DNA of 40,155 bases from an uncultured Prevotellaceae bacterium (GTDB lineage Bacteria > Bacteroidota > Bacteroidia > Bacteroidales > Bacteroidaceae): assembly GCA_900318585.1 (NCBI GenBank), contig ONKY01000042.1:1-40155 (forward strand), read 5' to 3'. The position numbers and the translations under genes are program-made. Position 1 is the stretch's first letter. Each line of letters starts with the position of its first letter. Below are positions 23,611-30,994 of the stretch, piece after piece. Under the pieces are notes generated by a model, which did no database searches, was not told the origin of the DNA, and was given only the letters and a program-made list of their open reading frames with translations.

Positions 23611-23680
23611 GCCAAATTGCATACACTACCGTATCTTACTGAAAGCCAACCGCTTTAGTCCTTAGTATATGCAATTTGGC
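23611..23680. repeat. Long inverted repeat between dapL and glnA
   Basis: GCCAAATTGCATACACTA (23611-23628) and the complement of the right arm ending at 23680 (GCCAAATTGCATATACTA) match at 17 of 18 positions, around a 34-nt spacer. The spacer may form an inner ACTGAAAG/CTTTAGT stem. No T-run follows, so this is not a classical terminator. It could be a small mobile repeat or a structured RNA. Confidence 0.65.
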
Positions 23681-23718
23681 AAAATGCCAATAACTTATGA
23701 GAGAATAGACCGCTTTAA

Positions 23719-23740
23719 GTTACAATCCGTAAGAAAATAG
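23719..23740 (+). promoter_or_regulatory. Candidate nitrogen operator, site 4 (glnA upstream)
   Basis: GTTACAATCCGTAAGAAAAT, with dyad core TTAC-N5-GTAA. It lies about 90 bp upstream of the glnA -7 box and is nearly identical to site 2 between glnB and gltB. Confidence 0.5.
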
Positions 23741-23825
23741 CGGATAATACTTTCAAACTGTCACAAACAAAGATTTTTCTGATAATAATTGGCGGCAATC
23801 CTTCCGTTTTGCTTTCAAGATGTCG

Positions 23826-23834
23826 TACCTTTGC
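23826..23834 (+). promoter_or_regulatory. glnA -7 box
   Basis: TACCTTTGC fits TAnnTTTG and is 76 nt before the glnA ATG. TTTTGC at 23807-23812 is too close (14 bp) for a standard -33 element, which would fit an activator-dependent promoter. Confidence 0.55.
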
Positions 23835-23909
23835 AGCGTGAATTGATCACGCAGCGAAGTCATCACAAAGTGTAAGCAAATCGTATAACAAACATAAAAG
23901 AGATTGATT

Positions 23910-26123
23910 ATGGAAGCATTAAGATTTCAGGTTGTCGGTGAGGCTTTTAAGAAAAAGCCCCTCGATGTAAAAGCACCCAGTGAGAGACCTTACGAGTACT
24001 TTGGTAAGAAGGTCTTCAATCGCGAGAAAATGTATAAGTACCTGCCGAAAGACGTGTACGAGAAGATGATCGACGTCATCGACAACGGCGCACGCCTCGA
24101 CCGAGACGTGGCCGATGCCGTGGCTGCCGGTATAAAGCAGTGGGCCACGGAGAACGGTGTAACGCACTATACCCACTGGTTCCAGCCGCTGACTGAGGGA
24201 ACAGCTGAGAAGCACGACTCGTTCATAGAACATGACGGTAAGGGCGGCATGGTGGAGGAGTTCACCGGCAAACTGCTTGTACAGCAGGAGCCCGACGCTT
24301 CCAGCTTCCCCTCTGGCGGTATACGCTCGACCTTCGAGGCCCGTGGCTACTCGGCCTGGGATCCCACGTCGCCCGTCTTTATTATTGACGACACGCTGTG
24401 TATCCCTACCGTATTTATATCTTATAGCGGTGAGGCACTCGACTACAAAGCCCCGCTACTGCGTGCTCTCCATGCTGTCAATGTTGCTGCCACCGACGTA
24501 TGCCATTACTTCGACCCTTCAGTTAAGAAGGTAACGAGCAACCTTGGCTGGGAGCAGGAGTACTTCCTCGTGGACGAAGGTTTATACGCCGCCCGCCCCG
24601 ACCTGCTACTCACGGGTCGCACGCTGATGGGCCACGACTCTGCCAAGAACCAGCAGATGGACGACCACTACTTCGGCTCCATCCCCGAGCGCGTGGCCGC
24701 TTTTATGCGCGACCTGGAGATTCAGGCCTTGGAGCTCGGTGTGCCCTGCAAGACACGTCATAACGAGGTGGCTCCCAACCAGTTTGAGCTCGCTCCTATC
24801 TTCGAGGAGACGAACCTGGCCGTGGACCACAACATGATGCTGATGTCGCTGATGAAAAAGGTGGCCCGCAAGCACGGCTTCCGTGTGCTGCTGCACGAAA
24901 AGCCTTTCGCAGGTATCAACGGTTCTGGTAAGCACAACAACTGGTCGCTCTCTACGGATAACGGCATCCTGTTGCACGCTCCCGGCAAGACTCCCGAAGC
25001 CAACCTGCGCTTCGCCACCTTCATCGTGGAGACGCTGATGGGTGTCTACAAACACAACGGACTGCTGAAGGCCTCCATCATGAGCGCTACCAACGCCCAC
25101 CGTCTGGGTGCTAACGAGGCACCGCCCGCCATCGTTTCTTCGTTCCTTGGCAAGCAGGTGAGCGAACTGCTCGACCACATTGAAGCTGCCGATAAGGACT
25201 TCCTCGCCATGAGTGGTAAGCAGGGGTTGAAGATGGACATCCCAGAGATTCCTGAACTGCTGATTGACAACACCGACCGTAACCGTACCTCTCCCTTCGC
25301 CTTCACAGGTAACCGCTTCGAGTTTCGTGCCGTAGGCTCTGAGGCCAACTGCGCCAGCGCTATGATTGCCCTGAACAGCGCCGTAGCCGAGGCTCTCGTA
25401 TCGTTCAAAAAGCGTGTGGATGCCAAAATTCCTGAGTACGAGAAGAAACTCGCTGGTACTGAACACAGCGCCAAGTACCACGCCATCATCGACGTGCTGC
25501 GCGAGGATATCAAGACCTGCAAGCCTATCCGCTTTGATGGCAACGGCTACTCTGACGAGTGGGTTGTTGAGGCAGGAAAACGCGGACTGGACGTGGAAAA
25601 GTCGTGCCCGAAGATCTTCGAGCGCTACCTCGACAAAGAGAGCATCGACATGTTCGAAAGTCTCGGCGTAATGACGAAGAAAGAGCTGGAAGCCCGTAAC
25701 GAGGTGAAGTGGGAGACCTACACGAAAAAAATCCAAATAGAGGCCCGTGTACTTGGCGACCTCTCAATGAACCACATCATCCCCGTGGCCACCAGCTACC
25801 AAAGCCAGCTGCTGAAGAACGTGGAGAACATGGCCGCCATCTTCCCTGTTGACAAAGCCGAGAAACTCAGCGCCCGCAACATTAAACTCATTGAGGAAAT
25901 TGCAGAGCGCACCAGTGCCATCGAAAAAGGTGTTGAGGAACTCGTCAACGCCCGCAAGTTGGCGAATAAAATTGAGGACGAACATGAGAAGGCTATTGCC
26001 TACCACGACAAGGTGGAACCGAAGCTCGACGAGATTCGCTACCAGATTGACAAACTGGAACTGATTGTTGACGACGCCCTTTGGCCGCTACCAAAGTATC
26101 GCGAACTACTGTTCATCCGATAA
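23910..26123 (+). CDS. glnA: Glutamine synthetase type III (GlnN)
   Basis: 737 residues from the ATG at 23910 (MEALRFQVVGEAFKKKP). The length and N-terminal block are those of the large GSIII class described first in Bacteroides fragilis, not of the ~470-residue GSI. It makes glutamine from glutamate, ammonia and ATP and forms a double hexameric ring. Class motifs include FEARGYSAWDPTSPVFI, KTRHNEVAPNQFELAP, GINGSGKHNNWSLST (ATP and glutamate site) and NRTSPFAFTGNRFEFRA. A long helical C-terminal region follows (about 620-737). No repeat insertion is visible. It has its own promoter region with a motif shared with gltB and glnB, and a strong terminator downstream, so it is monocistronic. Confidence 0.97.
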   Translation: MEALRFQVVGEAFKKKPLDVKAPSERPYEYFGKKVFNREKMYKYLPKDVYEKMIDVIDNGARLDRDVADAVAAGIKQWATENGVTHYTHWFQPLTEGTAEKHDSFIEHDGKGGMVEEFTGKLLVQQEPDASSFPSGGIRSTFEARGYSAWDPTSPVFIIDDTLCIPTVFISYSGEALDYKAPLLRALHAVNVAATDVCHYFDPSVKKVTSNLGWEQEYFLVDEGLYAARPDLLLTGRTLMGHDSAKNQQMDDHYFGSIPERVAAFMRDLEIQALELGVPCKTRHNEVAPNQFELAPIFEETNLAVDHNMMLMSLMKKVARKHGFRVLLHEKPFAGINGSGKHNNWSLSTDNGILLHAPGKTPEANLRFATFIVETLMGVYKHNGLLKASIMSATNAHRLGANEAPPAIVSSFLGKQVSELLDHIEAADKDFLAMSGKQGLKMDIPEIPELLIDNTDRNRTSPFAFTGNRFEFRAVGSEANCASAMIALNSAVAEALVSFKKRVDAKIPEYEKKLAGTEHSAKYHAIIDVLREDIKTCKPIRFDGNGYSDEWVVEAGKRGLDVEKSCPKIFERYLDKESIDMFESLGVMTKKELEARNEVKWETYTKKIQIEARVLGDLSMNHIIPVATSYQSQLLKNVENMAAIFPVDKAEKLSARNIKLIEEIAERTSAIEKGVEELVNARKLANKIEDEHEKAIAYHDKVEPKLDEIRYQIDKLELIVDDALWPLPKYRELLFIR

Positions 26124-26180
26124 ATAGTTATTTCTTACTCTATTACTTTTTCTGTGGGTCAAGCGATTTAAAGTTTAGGG

Positions 26181-26218
26181 GAGGCTCGATGCTGTGACAG
26201 CATTGAGCCTCTGTTTTT
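26181..26218 (+). terminator. Intrinsic terminator of glnA
   Basis: GAGGCTCGATGCTG, loop TGA, CAGCATTGAGCCTC (26181-26211), then TGTTTTT. The stem is 14 bp with one G-T type mismatch. Confidence 0.9.
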
Positions 26219-26293
26219 GACACCGTTTCCGCAGAAATCGCTGTCGATAATGTAAAAAAAACGAGGCTACAACGTTTTTCCAAGAAAAATTCG

Positions 26294-26302
26294 TATCTTT
26301 GC
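26294..26302 (+). promoter_or_regulatory. nadB -7 box
   Basis: TATCTTTGC fits TAnnTTTG. It is 21 nt before the nadB ATG, giving a leader of about 14 nt, and it lies after the glnA terminator. Confidence 0.6.
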
Positions 26303-26322
26303 ACCGTCTAAACATCATTTCT

Positions 26323-27960
26323 ATGGTTTACAAGTACGACTTCCTCGTCATTGGTGCCGGCGTAGCCGGCATGAGTTACGCCCTGAAGGTTGCCAAGGCC
26401 AAGAAAGGCAGCGTGTGTATCATTTGCAAAACCTCGCTGGACGAGGCTAACACCTCCTTTGCACAGGGAGGAGTGGCCAGCGTCACCAATATGGAAGTTG
26501 ACAACTTCGACAAGCACATTGAGGACACGATGATTGCCGGCGACTACATCAACGACCGCCAGGCCGTGGAACAGGTCGTCCGCCAGGCACCCGCACAGAT
26601 TAAGGAGCTAGTGAAGTGGGGCGTTCAGTTCGATCGGGGTGAAGATGGCAAGTTCGACCTCCATCGCGAAGGAGGGCACTCAGAGTTCCGCATCCTGCAC
26701 CACGCCGACGACACTGGAGCAGAGATTCAGCGAGGGCTGATGGAGGCCGTCCGCGCCTGCCCTGACATCACCGTTAAGGAGAACCACTTCGCCGTAGAAA
26801 TCATTACCCAGCATCACCTCGGCGTCCGCGTCACCCGCCGCTCACCCCACATCCAGTGTTACGGCGCGTACGTGTTAGCCCCCCCTACTGCCTCCGACAG
26901 TAGTTCCGTACCCGGCGGTTTGCCCGCTGGGGCTGTCTCTGCTCGTGTTGACACCTACCTGGCCAAGGTCACCGTCATGTGTACCGGCGGCTGTGGCGCC
27001 GTCTACCTGACCACGTCAAACCCCGTCATCGCCACGGGTGACGGCATCGCCATGGTATACCGTGCCAAGGGTACCGTCCAGGACATGGAGTTCGTACAGT
27101 TCCATCCCACCGTGCTCCATAACCCAAAGGAGACCCATCCCGCTTACCTCATCACCGAGGCCATGCGCGGCTACGGCGGCATTCTCAAGCTGCCCAACGG
27201 TGAGGAGTTCATGCAGAAGTACGACGAACGCCTCTCCCTCGCCCCGCGCGACATCGTCGCCCGTGCCATAGACAAGGAGATGAAGATTCACGGACTGGAT
27301 CACGTCTGCCTCGACGTCACTCATAAGGACCCGGACGAGACACGCCACCACTTCCCCAACATATACCAGAAGTGCCTCTCCATGGGCATCGACATCACCA
27401 CCGACTACATTCCCGTACGTCCGGCGGCACACTATATGTGCGGCGGCATCAAGGTTGACCTGAACGGACAGACCAGTATAGAACGCCTCTACGCCCTCGG
27501 AGAATGCTCTTGTACGGGACTGCACGGCGGCAACCGCTTGGCTTCTAACTCACTCATCGAAGCCGTCGTCTATGCAGACACCGCTGCCCGCGACTCCCTC
27601 CAGCATGTTGACCTCTACGACTTCAACGACAAGGTGCCCGAGTGGAACGACGAAGGAACCATGACCAACGAGGAGAAAGTGCTCATCACGCAAAGCGTCA
27701 GAGAAGTGAACCAAATCATGGCCAACTACGTCGGCATTGTGCGCTCAGATCTGCGCCTCCACCGTGCCTGGGATCGCCTCGATATGCTGTACGAGGAAAC
27801 GGAGCGACTCTTCAAGCGCGTAAAAGCCAGCCGCGACATCTGCGAACTGCGTAACATGATCAACGTAGGATACCTCATCACCCGCTTTGCACTCGAGCGC
27901 AAGGAGAGCCGTGGTCTCCACTTTACCACCGACTACCCTGTCCACGCCTATGACAAGTAA
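26323..27960 (+). CDS. nadB: L-aspartate oxidase
   Basis: 545 residues from the ATG at 26323 (MVYKYDFLVIGAGVAGMSYA). An upstream in-frame TTG overlaps the promoter and is rejected. This FAD enzyme oxidises aspartate to iminoaspartate, the first step of NAD synthesis. Visible motifs are the dinucleotide fold (residues 8-20), SFAQGGVAS (45-53), HREGGHS with the active-site region (114-120), CTGGCGAVYLT (220-230) and CGGIKVDLNGQTSIERLYALGECSCTGLHGGNRLASNSL split over the FAD contacts. Residues about 186-207 (rich in Pro, Ser, Gly, Ala) are an insertion between GAYVLA and RVDTYLAKVTV, encoded by a C-run and a 31-bp palindromic repeat. nadA and nadC are not in the window. About 92 bp separate it from the antiporter gene. 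Confidence 0.95.
   Translation: MVYKYDFLVIGAGVAGMSYALKVAKAKKGSVCIICKTSLDEANTSFAQGGVASVTNMEVDNFDKHIEDTMIAGDYINDRQAVEQVVRQAPAQIKELVKWGVQFDRGEDGKFDLHREGGHSEFRILHHADDTGAEIQRGLMEAVRACPDITVKENHFAVEIITQHHLGVRVTRRSPHIQCYGAYVLAPPTASDSSSVPGGLPAGAVSARVDTYLAKVTVMCTGGCGAVYLTTSNPVIATGDGIAMVYRAKGTVQDMEFVQFHPTVLHNPKETHPAYLITEAMRGYGGILKLPNGEEFMQKYDERLSLAPRDIVARAIDKEMKIHGLDHVCLDVTHKDPDETRHHFPNIYQKCLSMGIDITTDYIPVRPAAHYMCGGIKVDLNGQTSIERLYALGECSCTGLHGGNRLASNSLIEAVVYADTAARDSLQHVDLYDFNDKVPEWNDEGTMTNEEKVLITQSVREVNQIMANYVGIVRSDLRLHRAWDRLDMLYEETERLFKRVKASRDICELRNMINVGYLITRFALERKESRGLHFTTDYPVHAYDK
26902..26932 (+). repeat. 31-bp palindromic element, copy 2 (inside nadB)
   Basis: AGTTCCGTACCCGGCGG, TTTGC, CCGCTGGGG. 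It is translated on this strand as SSVPGGLPAGA. A C-run (26880-26885) directly upstream resembles the start of the pyrG insertion. Confidence 0.8.
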
Positions 27961-27988
27961 CGCTCCCACCCATGACAAGTATCGCTCC
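27950..27988 (+). repeat. Direct duplication at the nadB 3' end
   Basis: ATGACAAGTAACGCTCC (27950-27966) covers the last codons and stop of nadB. ATGACAAGTATCGCTCC (27972-27988) repeats it 22 bp later with one change. The 31-bp element follows 10 bp after the second copy. Confidence 0.75.
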
Positions 27989-27998
27989 TTTTACCAAT

Positions 27999-28029
27999 AG
28001 TTCCGTGCCCGGCGGTTTACCCGCCAGGG
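27999..28029 (+). repeat. 31-bp palindromic element, copy 3 (between nadB and antiporter)
   Basis: AGTTCCGTGCCCGGCGG, TTTAC, CCGCCAGGG. It is in the 92-bp gap, 24 bp before the antiporter ATG, and so could form a hairpin near its translation start. Confidence 0.8.
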
Positions 28030-28052
28030 ATTCCTATTAATCCTCCGCCCCC

Positions 28053-30185
28053 ATGCTCCCCATCACCGACCCCACCCTCATCTTTTTCGTGGTCTTGCTC
28101 ATTGTGCTCTTCGCACCAATCATCATGAGCAAGCTGCGAATACCCCATATCATCGGTATGGTGCTGGCGGGCGTGCTCATCGGCCAGTATGGTTTCGACA
28201 TCCTTGAGCGCGACAGCTCCTTTGAGCTCTTCGGTCGCGTTGGTCTCTACTACATCATGTTCCTGGCCGGACTGGAGATGGATATGGAAAGCATTAAGCG
28301 CAACAGGAATCGGTTCTTCATCTTCGGACTGCTCACCTGCCTCGTGCCACTTGGGCTCACGTACTTCATGGCAACCTCGTGGCTGGGCTATTCCACCCAG
28401 GCTTCCTTCCTATTAGGCTGTATCATGGCCTCCAACACCCTGATAGCCTACCCCATCATCGGACGCTACGGCCTTCAGCGGCATCCCTCTGTGGCACTCT
28501 CCGTCGGTTCCTCCATGATCTCGCTCTTTCTGGCGCTGGTGATGATTGCTGGTTTGGTGTCGGCCTTCTCTGGTACATCCGGAGATTTCGGAATATCTGG
28601 GAGTTCCGCCCTTTTCTGGCTGTTCTTCCTCCTGAAACTCGCAGCCTACATTGCCATTTCCCTCCTGCTCATCCCCCGCCTGACCCGTTTCTTCCTGCGC
28701 CGCTACAGTGATGCCGTCATGCAGTACATCTTCGTGCTCTCCATCATGTTCTGTTCAGCCGCACTTTCCGAACTTGCAGGCTTGGAAGGTATCTTCGGTG
28801 CCTTTATCTCTGGACTAATCCTTAATAGGTACATTCCCCACGTCTCTCCGCTGATGAACCGGATAGAGTTCATCGGCAATGCCCTCTTCATACCCTACTT
28901 CCTCATAGGTGTGGGCATGCTTATCAATGTGCGCACTCTCTTCGGAGGAGGGCAGGTACTGTGGGTCGTATTTCTCATAGCATTCTTCGGCACATTCGGC
29001 AAGGCCGTGGCAGCCTATCTCTCTGCCCTACTCTTCCGGCTGTCCAAGACAGACGGACACATGATGTTCGGTCTTACCTCAGCCCATGCTGCCGGAGCCA
29101 TTGCCATGGTCATGGTGGGAATGAGGCTGGAAATTGCCCCCGGTCAATACCTTGTCAACGACGACATGCTCAACGGCGTCGTCATGATGATTCTCGTTAC
29201 CTGTGTTATCTCTACCCTTATGACCGAACACGCAGCAAAGCAGATTGTAATAAGCAACCTACCCCCCGACCACTCCCCTCTCCTTAAGAATGGGCTAGGG
29301 GGAGAGGCTATCCTCCTTTGTGTAAAATACCCCGAGATAGCGCCGAGCCTACTCTCCCTGGCCCGTCTGGTATGTGACCAGCAGCAGGACCGAGAGTTGA
29401 TTGCCCTGAACGTAGTCTATGATGATGAGCACAGCGCCATCGCCCGCGAGCAGGGGCTCCAACTCTTAGAGCAACTGCAACGGCAGGCTGCAGCCACCGA
29501 TATGAAGATGCAGACGCAAGTGCGCCTCTCTACCAATATTGCCAACGGCATAAAGCACGCCTTCCGCGAGTTTGCCTGTTCGGAGATCATCATGGGTATG
29601 CACGTCCATACGGAGACGAACCCGCGTTTCTGGGGCGACTTCATCCAAAGCCTATATAACGGTCTCAACCGGCAAATCCTCCTCGTCCGCTTTGTGCAGC
29701 CGCTCAACACCCTGCGACGTATCAAAGTAGCCGTGCCCTCACGGGCGGAGTTTGAGCCAGGCTTCCACCGATGGCTGGAGCGCATCTGCCGCTTAGCCGA
29801 GAACCTTGACTGCCGCACCGAATTCCACGGACGGGAAGAGTCTCTGGTGCTCATCAATGAGTACATCCGTACCCTACACCCCTCCATCCGTGCAGAATAC
29901 ACGCCAATGAGCCATTGGAACGAGCTGCCACAGCTCGCCTCCACCATCATCGACGACCATCTCTTCGTGGTCGTCACAGCCCGCCGGGGCACCATCTCCT
30001 ATAAGAACGCGCTCGACCGACTCCCGGACGAGTTGCAGCGTTACTTCTCTGGTAAAAACCTCATGATAGTATTCCCCGACCAGTACGGCGACCAGAAGGA
30101 GGACTCCATGTCGTTCACGGAAGCCCAGCACCGCGAAGAGACCTCGCTCTACGACTCCCTCCTCCGCCTCATCCACCAGCGATAG
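28053..30185 (+). CDS. Cation:proton antiporter, CPA2 (KefB/GerN-like) with C-terminal universal-stress-like region
   Basis: 710 residues. The first ~390 form about 12 membrane helices with CPA2 family features: KLRIPHIIGMVLAGVLIG near the N terminus, LFLAGLEMD-type sequence (YIMFLAGLEMDME) and the helix with SAHAAGAIAMVMVG. It would exchange Na+ or K+ for protons across the inner membrane; the ion cannot be assigned. The cytoplasmic part (about 415-710) resembles two universal-stress-protein-like domains, as in other Bacteroidota members. Two stretches look repeat-derived: residues about 173-185 (SGTSGDFGISGSS) from a 9-bp periodic array in a loop, and residues 403-420 (LPPDHSPLLKNGLGG) from a GC-rich repeat at the junction of the membrane and soluble parts. 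No promoter is visible, so it is probably transcribed with nadB. Confidence 0.88.
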   Translation: MLPITDPTLIFFVVLLIVLFAPIIMSKLRIPHIIGMVLAGVLIGQYGFDILERDSSFELFGRVGLYYIMFLAGLEMDMESIKRNRNRFFIFGLLTCLVPLGLTYFMATSWLGYSTQASFLLGCIMASNTLIAYPIIGRYGLQRHPSVALSVGSSMISLFLALVMIAGLVSAFSGTSGDFGISGSSALFWLFFLLKLAAYIAISLLLIPRLTRFFLRRYSDAVMQYIFVLSIMFCSAALSELAGLEGIFGAFISGLILNRYIPHVSPLMNRIEFIGNALFIPYFLIGVGMLINVRTLFGGGQVLWVVFLIAFFGTFGKAVAAYLSALLFRLSKTDGHMMFGLTSAHAAGAIAMVMVGMRLEIAPGQYLVNDDMLNGVVMMILVTCVISTLMTEHAAKQIVISNLPPDHSPLLKNGLGGEAILLCVKYPEIAPSLLSLARLVCDQQQDRELIALNVVYDDEHSAIAREQGLQLLEQLQRQAAATDMKMQTQVRLSTNIANGIKHAFREFACSEIIMGMHVHTETNPRFWGDFIQSLYNGLNRQILLVRFVQPLNTLRRIKVAVPSRAEFEPGFHRWLERICRLAENLDCRTEFHGREESLVLINEYIRTLHPSIRAEYTPMSHWNELPQLASTIIDDHLFVVVTARRGTISYKNALDRLPDELQRYFSGKNLMIVFPDQYGDQKEDSMSFTEAQHREETSLYDSLLRLIHQR
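28570..28608 (+). repeat. 9-bp periodic array in the antiporter gene
   Basis: CTGGTACAT, CCGGAGATT, TCGGAATAT, CTGGGAGTT, CCG: an exact 9-bp period with unit CYGGNNNNT. It encodes SGTSGDFGISGSS in a loop between membrane helices. Confidence 0.6.
29258..29310. repeat. GC-rich repeat insertion in the antiporter gene
   Basis: ACCCCCCGACCACTCCCC and CCTCTCC (29277-29283), paired with GGAGAGG (29301-29307). It encodes about 18 residues between the membrane domain and the soluble domain. Confidence 0.6.
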
Positions 30186-30213
30186 GAATTACGAATAATG
30201 AATTACGTATTAT
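30186..30213. repeat. Heptamer array between antiporter and ABC ATPase genes
   Basis: GAATTAC, GAATAAT, GAATTAC, GTATTAT: four 7-mers filling most of the 34-bp gap before the next ATG. No -7 box is seen here. Confidence 0.65.
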
Positions 30214-30219
30214 TTTAAT

Positions 30220-30960
30220 ATGATTACATTACATAATATTACCAAGAGCTTCGGCTCCCTGCAAGTACTCAAAGGCATTGACCTACACATCGAAAAAGGA
30301 GAAATCGTCAGTATCGTCGGTCCCTCAGGAGCAGGCAAAACCACACTGCTACAGATCATCGGCACCCTCGACCGTCCTGACACTGGTACTGTATGTGTCG
30401 ATTCCATCGACACCACCACGCTCTCCCAAAAGGCGCTCGCAGACTTCCGCAACCGTCATCTGGGCTTCGTCTTCCAGTTTCATCAGCTGCTGCCGGAATT
30501 CACCGCTTTGGAGAATATCATGATTCCCGCCTATATTTCCGGTACCTCGCAGCGCGAAGCCAAGTCACGCGCTCAAGAGCTCCTGCAGTTTATGGGGCTC
30601 AGCGACCGTGCCCACCACAAACCAGCAGAACTGAGTGGCGGTGAGAAGCAGCGTGTGGCCGTAGCCCGTGCACTCATCAACAATCCTGCCGTCATTCTTG
30701 CCGACGAGCCGTCCGGCTCGCTCGACACACAGAACAAGCGAGAGCTGCACCAGCTGTTCTTCGACCTCCGCGACCGCTTCGGCCAAACCTTCGTCATTGT
30801 CACACACGACGAACAGCTCGCCACGCTCACCGACCGCACCATCCATCTGTGCGACGGTCTCATTATCCGCCCGGAAACTTCGGAATCTCCAGATAATCCA
30901 GAAAATCCGGACATTCCGGAAAGTCCGGCCCCAGCCACCACAAATAAAGGCGACGCTTAA
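30220..30960 (+). CDS. ABC transporter ATP-binding protein, LolD/MacB-like
   Basis: 246 residues. Walker A is [12 protein letters not shown] (about 36-47), the signature [15 protein letters not shown], Walker [13 protein letters not shown], and the H-loop VIVTHDEQ. The extra [19 protein letters not shown] is typical of the LolD/MacB/FtsE group that powers FtsX-type permeases. The lipoprotein-release role (LolCDE) is the best guess. No permease gene is in the window, so its partner is encoded elsewhere. The last about 30 residues are an added Pro-rich tail with a three-residue rhythm ([18 protein letters not shown]), produced by a 9-bp repeat. The final codons and the stop lie inside the terminator palindrome. 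Confidence 0.9.
   Translation: MITLHNITKSFGSLQVLKGIDLHIEKGEIVSIVGPSGAGKTTLLQIIGTLDRPDTGTVCVDSIDTTTLSQKALADFRNRHLGFVFQFHQLLPEFTALENIMIPAYISGTSQREAKSRAQELLQFMGLSDRAHHKPAELSGGEKQRVAVARALINNPAVILADEPSGSLDTQNKRELHQLFFDLRDRFGQTFVIVTHDEQLATLTDRTIHLCDGLIIRPETSESPDNPENPDIPESPAPATTNKGDA
30871..30928 (-). repeat. 9-bp periodic array encoding the ABC ATPase tail
   Basis: On the minus strand: CCGGACTTT, CCGGAATGT, CCGGATTTT, CTGGATTAT, CTGGAGATT, CCGAAGTTT, CCGG. Same unit as the array at 28570-28608. Read on the plus strand it gives repeated Pro-x-x triplets. Confidence 0.75.
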
Positions 30961-30975
30961 GCGTCGCCTTTATTT
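30942..30975. terminator. Bidirectional terminator, 34-bp perfect palindrome
   Basis: Two 17-nt arms, AAATAAAGGCGACGCTT (30942-30958) and its exact complement (30959-30975), meet without a loop. TTTATTTG runs leave on both sides, so it can stop both the ABC gene (plus) and the convergent lipoprotein gene (minus). The ABC gene's stop codon TAA (30958-30960) is at the centre. Confidence 0.88.
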
Positions 30976-30994
30976 GTTTATAGAGAGGTCAGGA

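Larger units (their letters stand above)
23595..23909. other. 315-bp control region upstream of glnA
   Basis: It holds, in order, a long inverted repeat (23611-23680), a candidate nitrogen operator (23719-23740), the -7 box TACCTTTGC (23826-23834) and an ~70-nt leader. The leader contains a further GTAAGCAAAT (23872-23881), as in the other operator sites. No open frame of note is present. Confidence 0.7.

Noticed and set aside
26299-26322. TTG at 26299 as nadB start
   Set aside because: It falls inside the -7 box; the ATG at 26323 matches the family N terminus.
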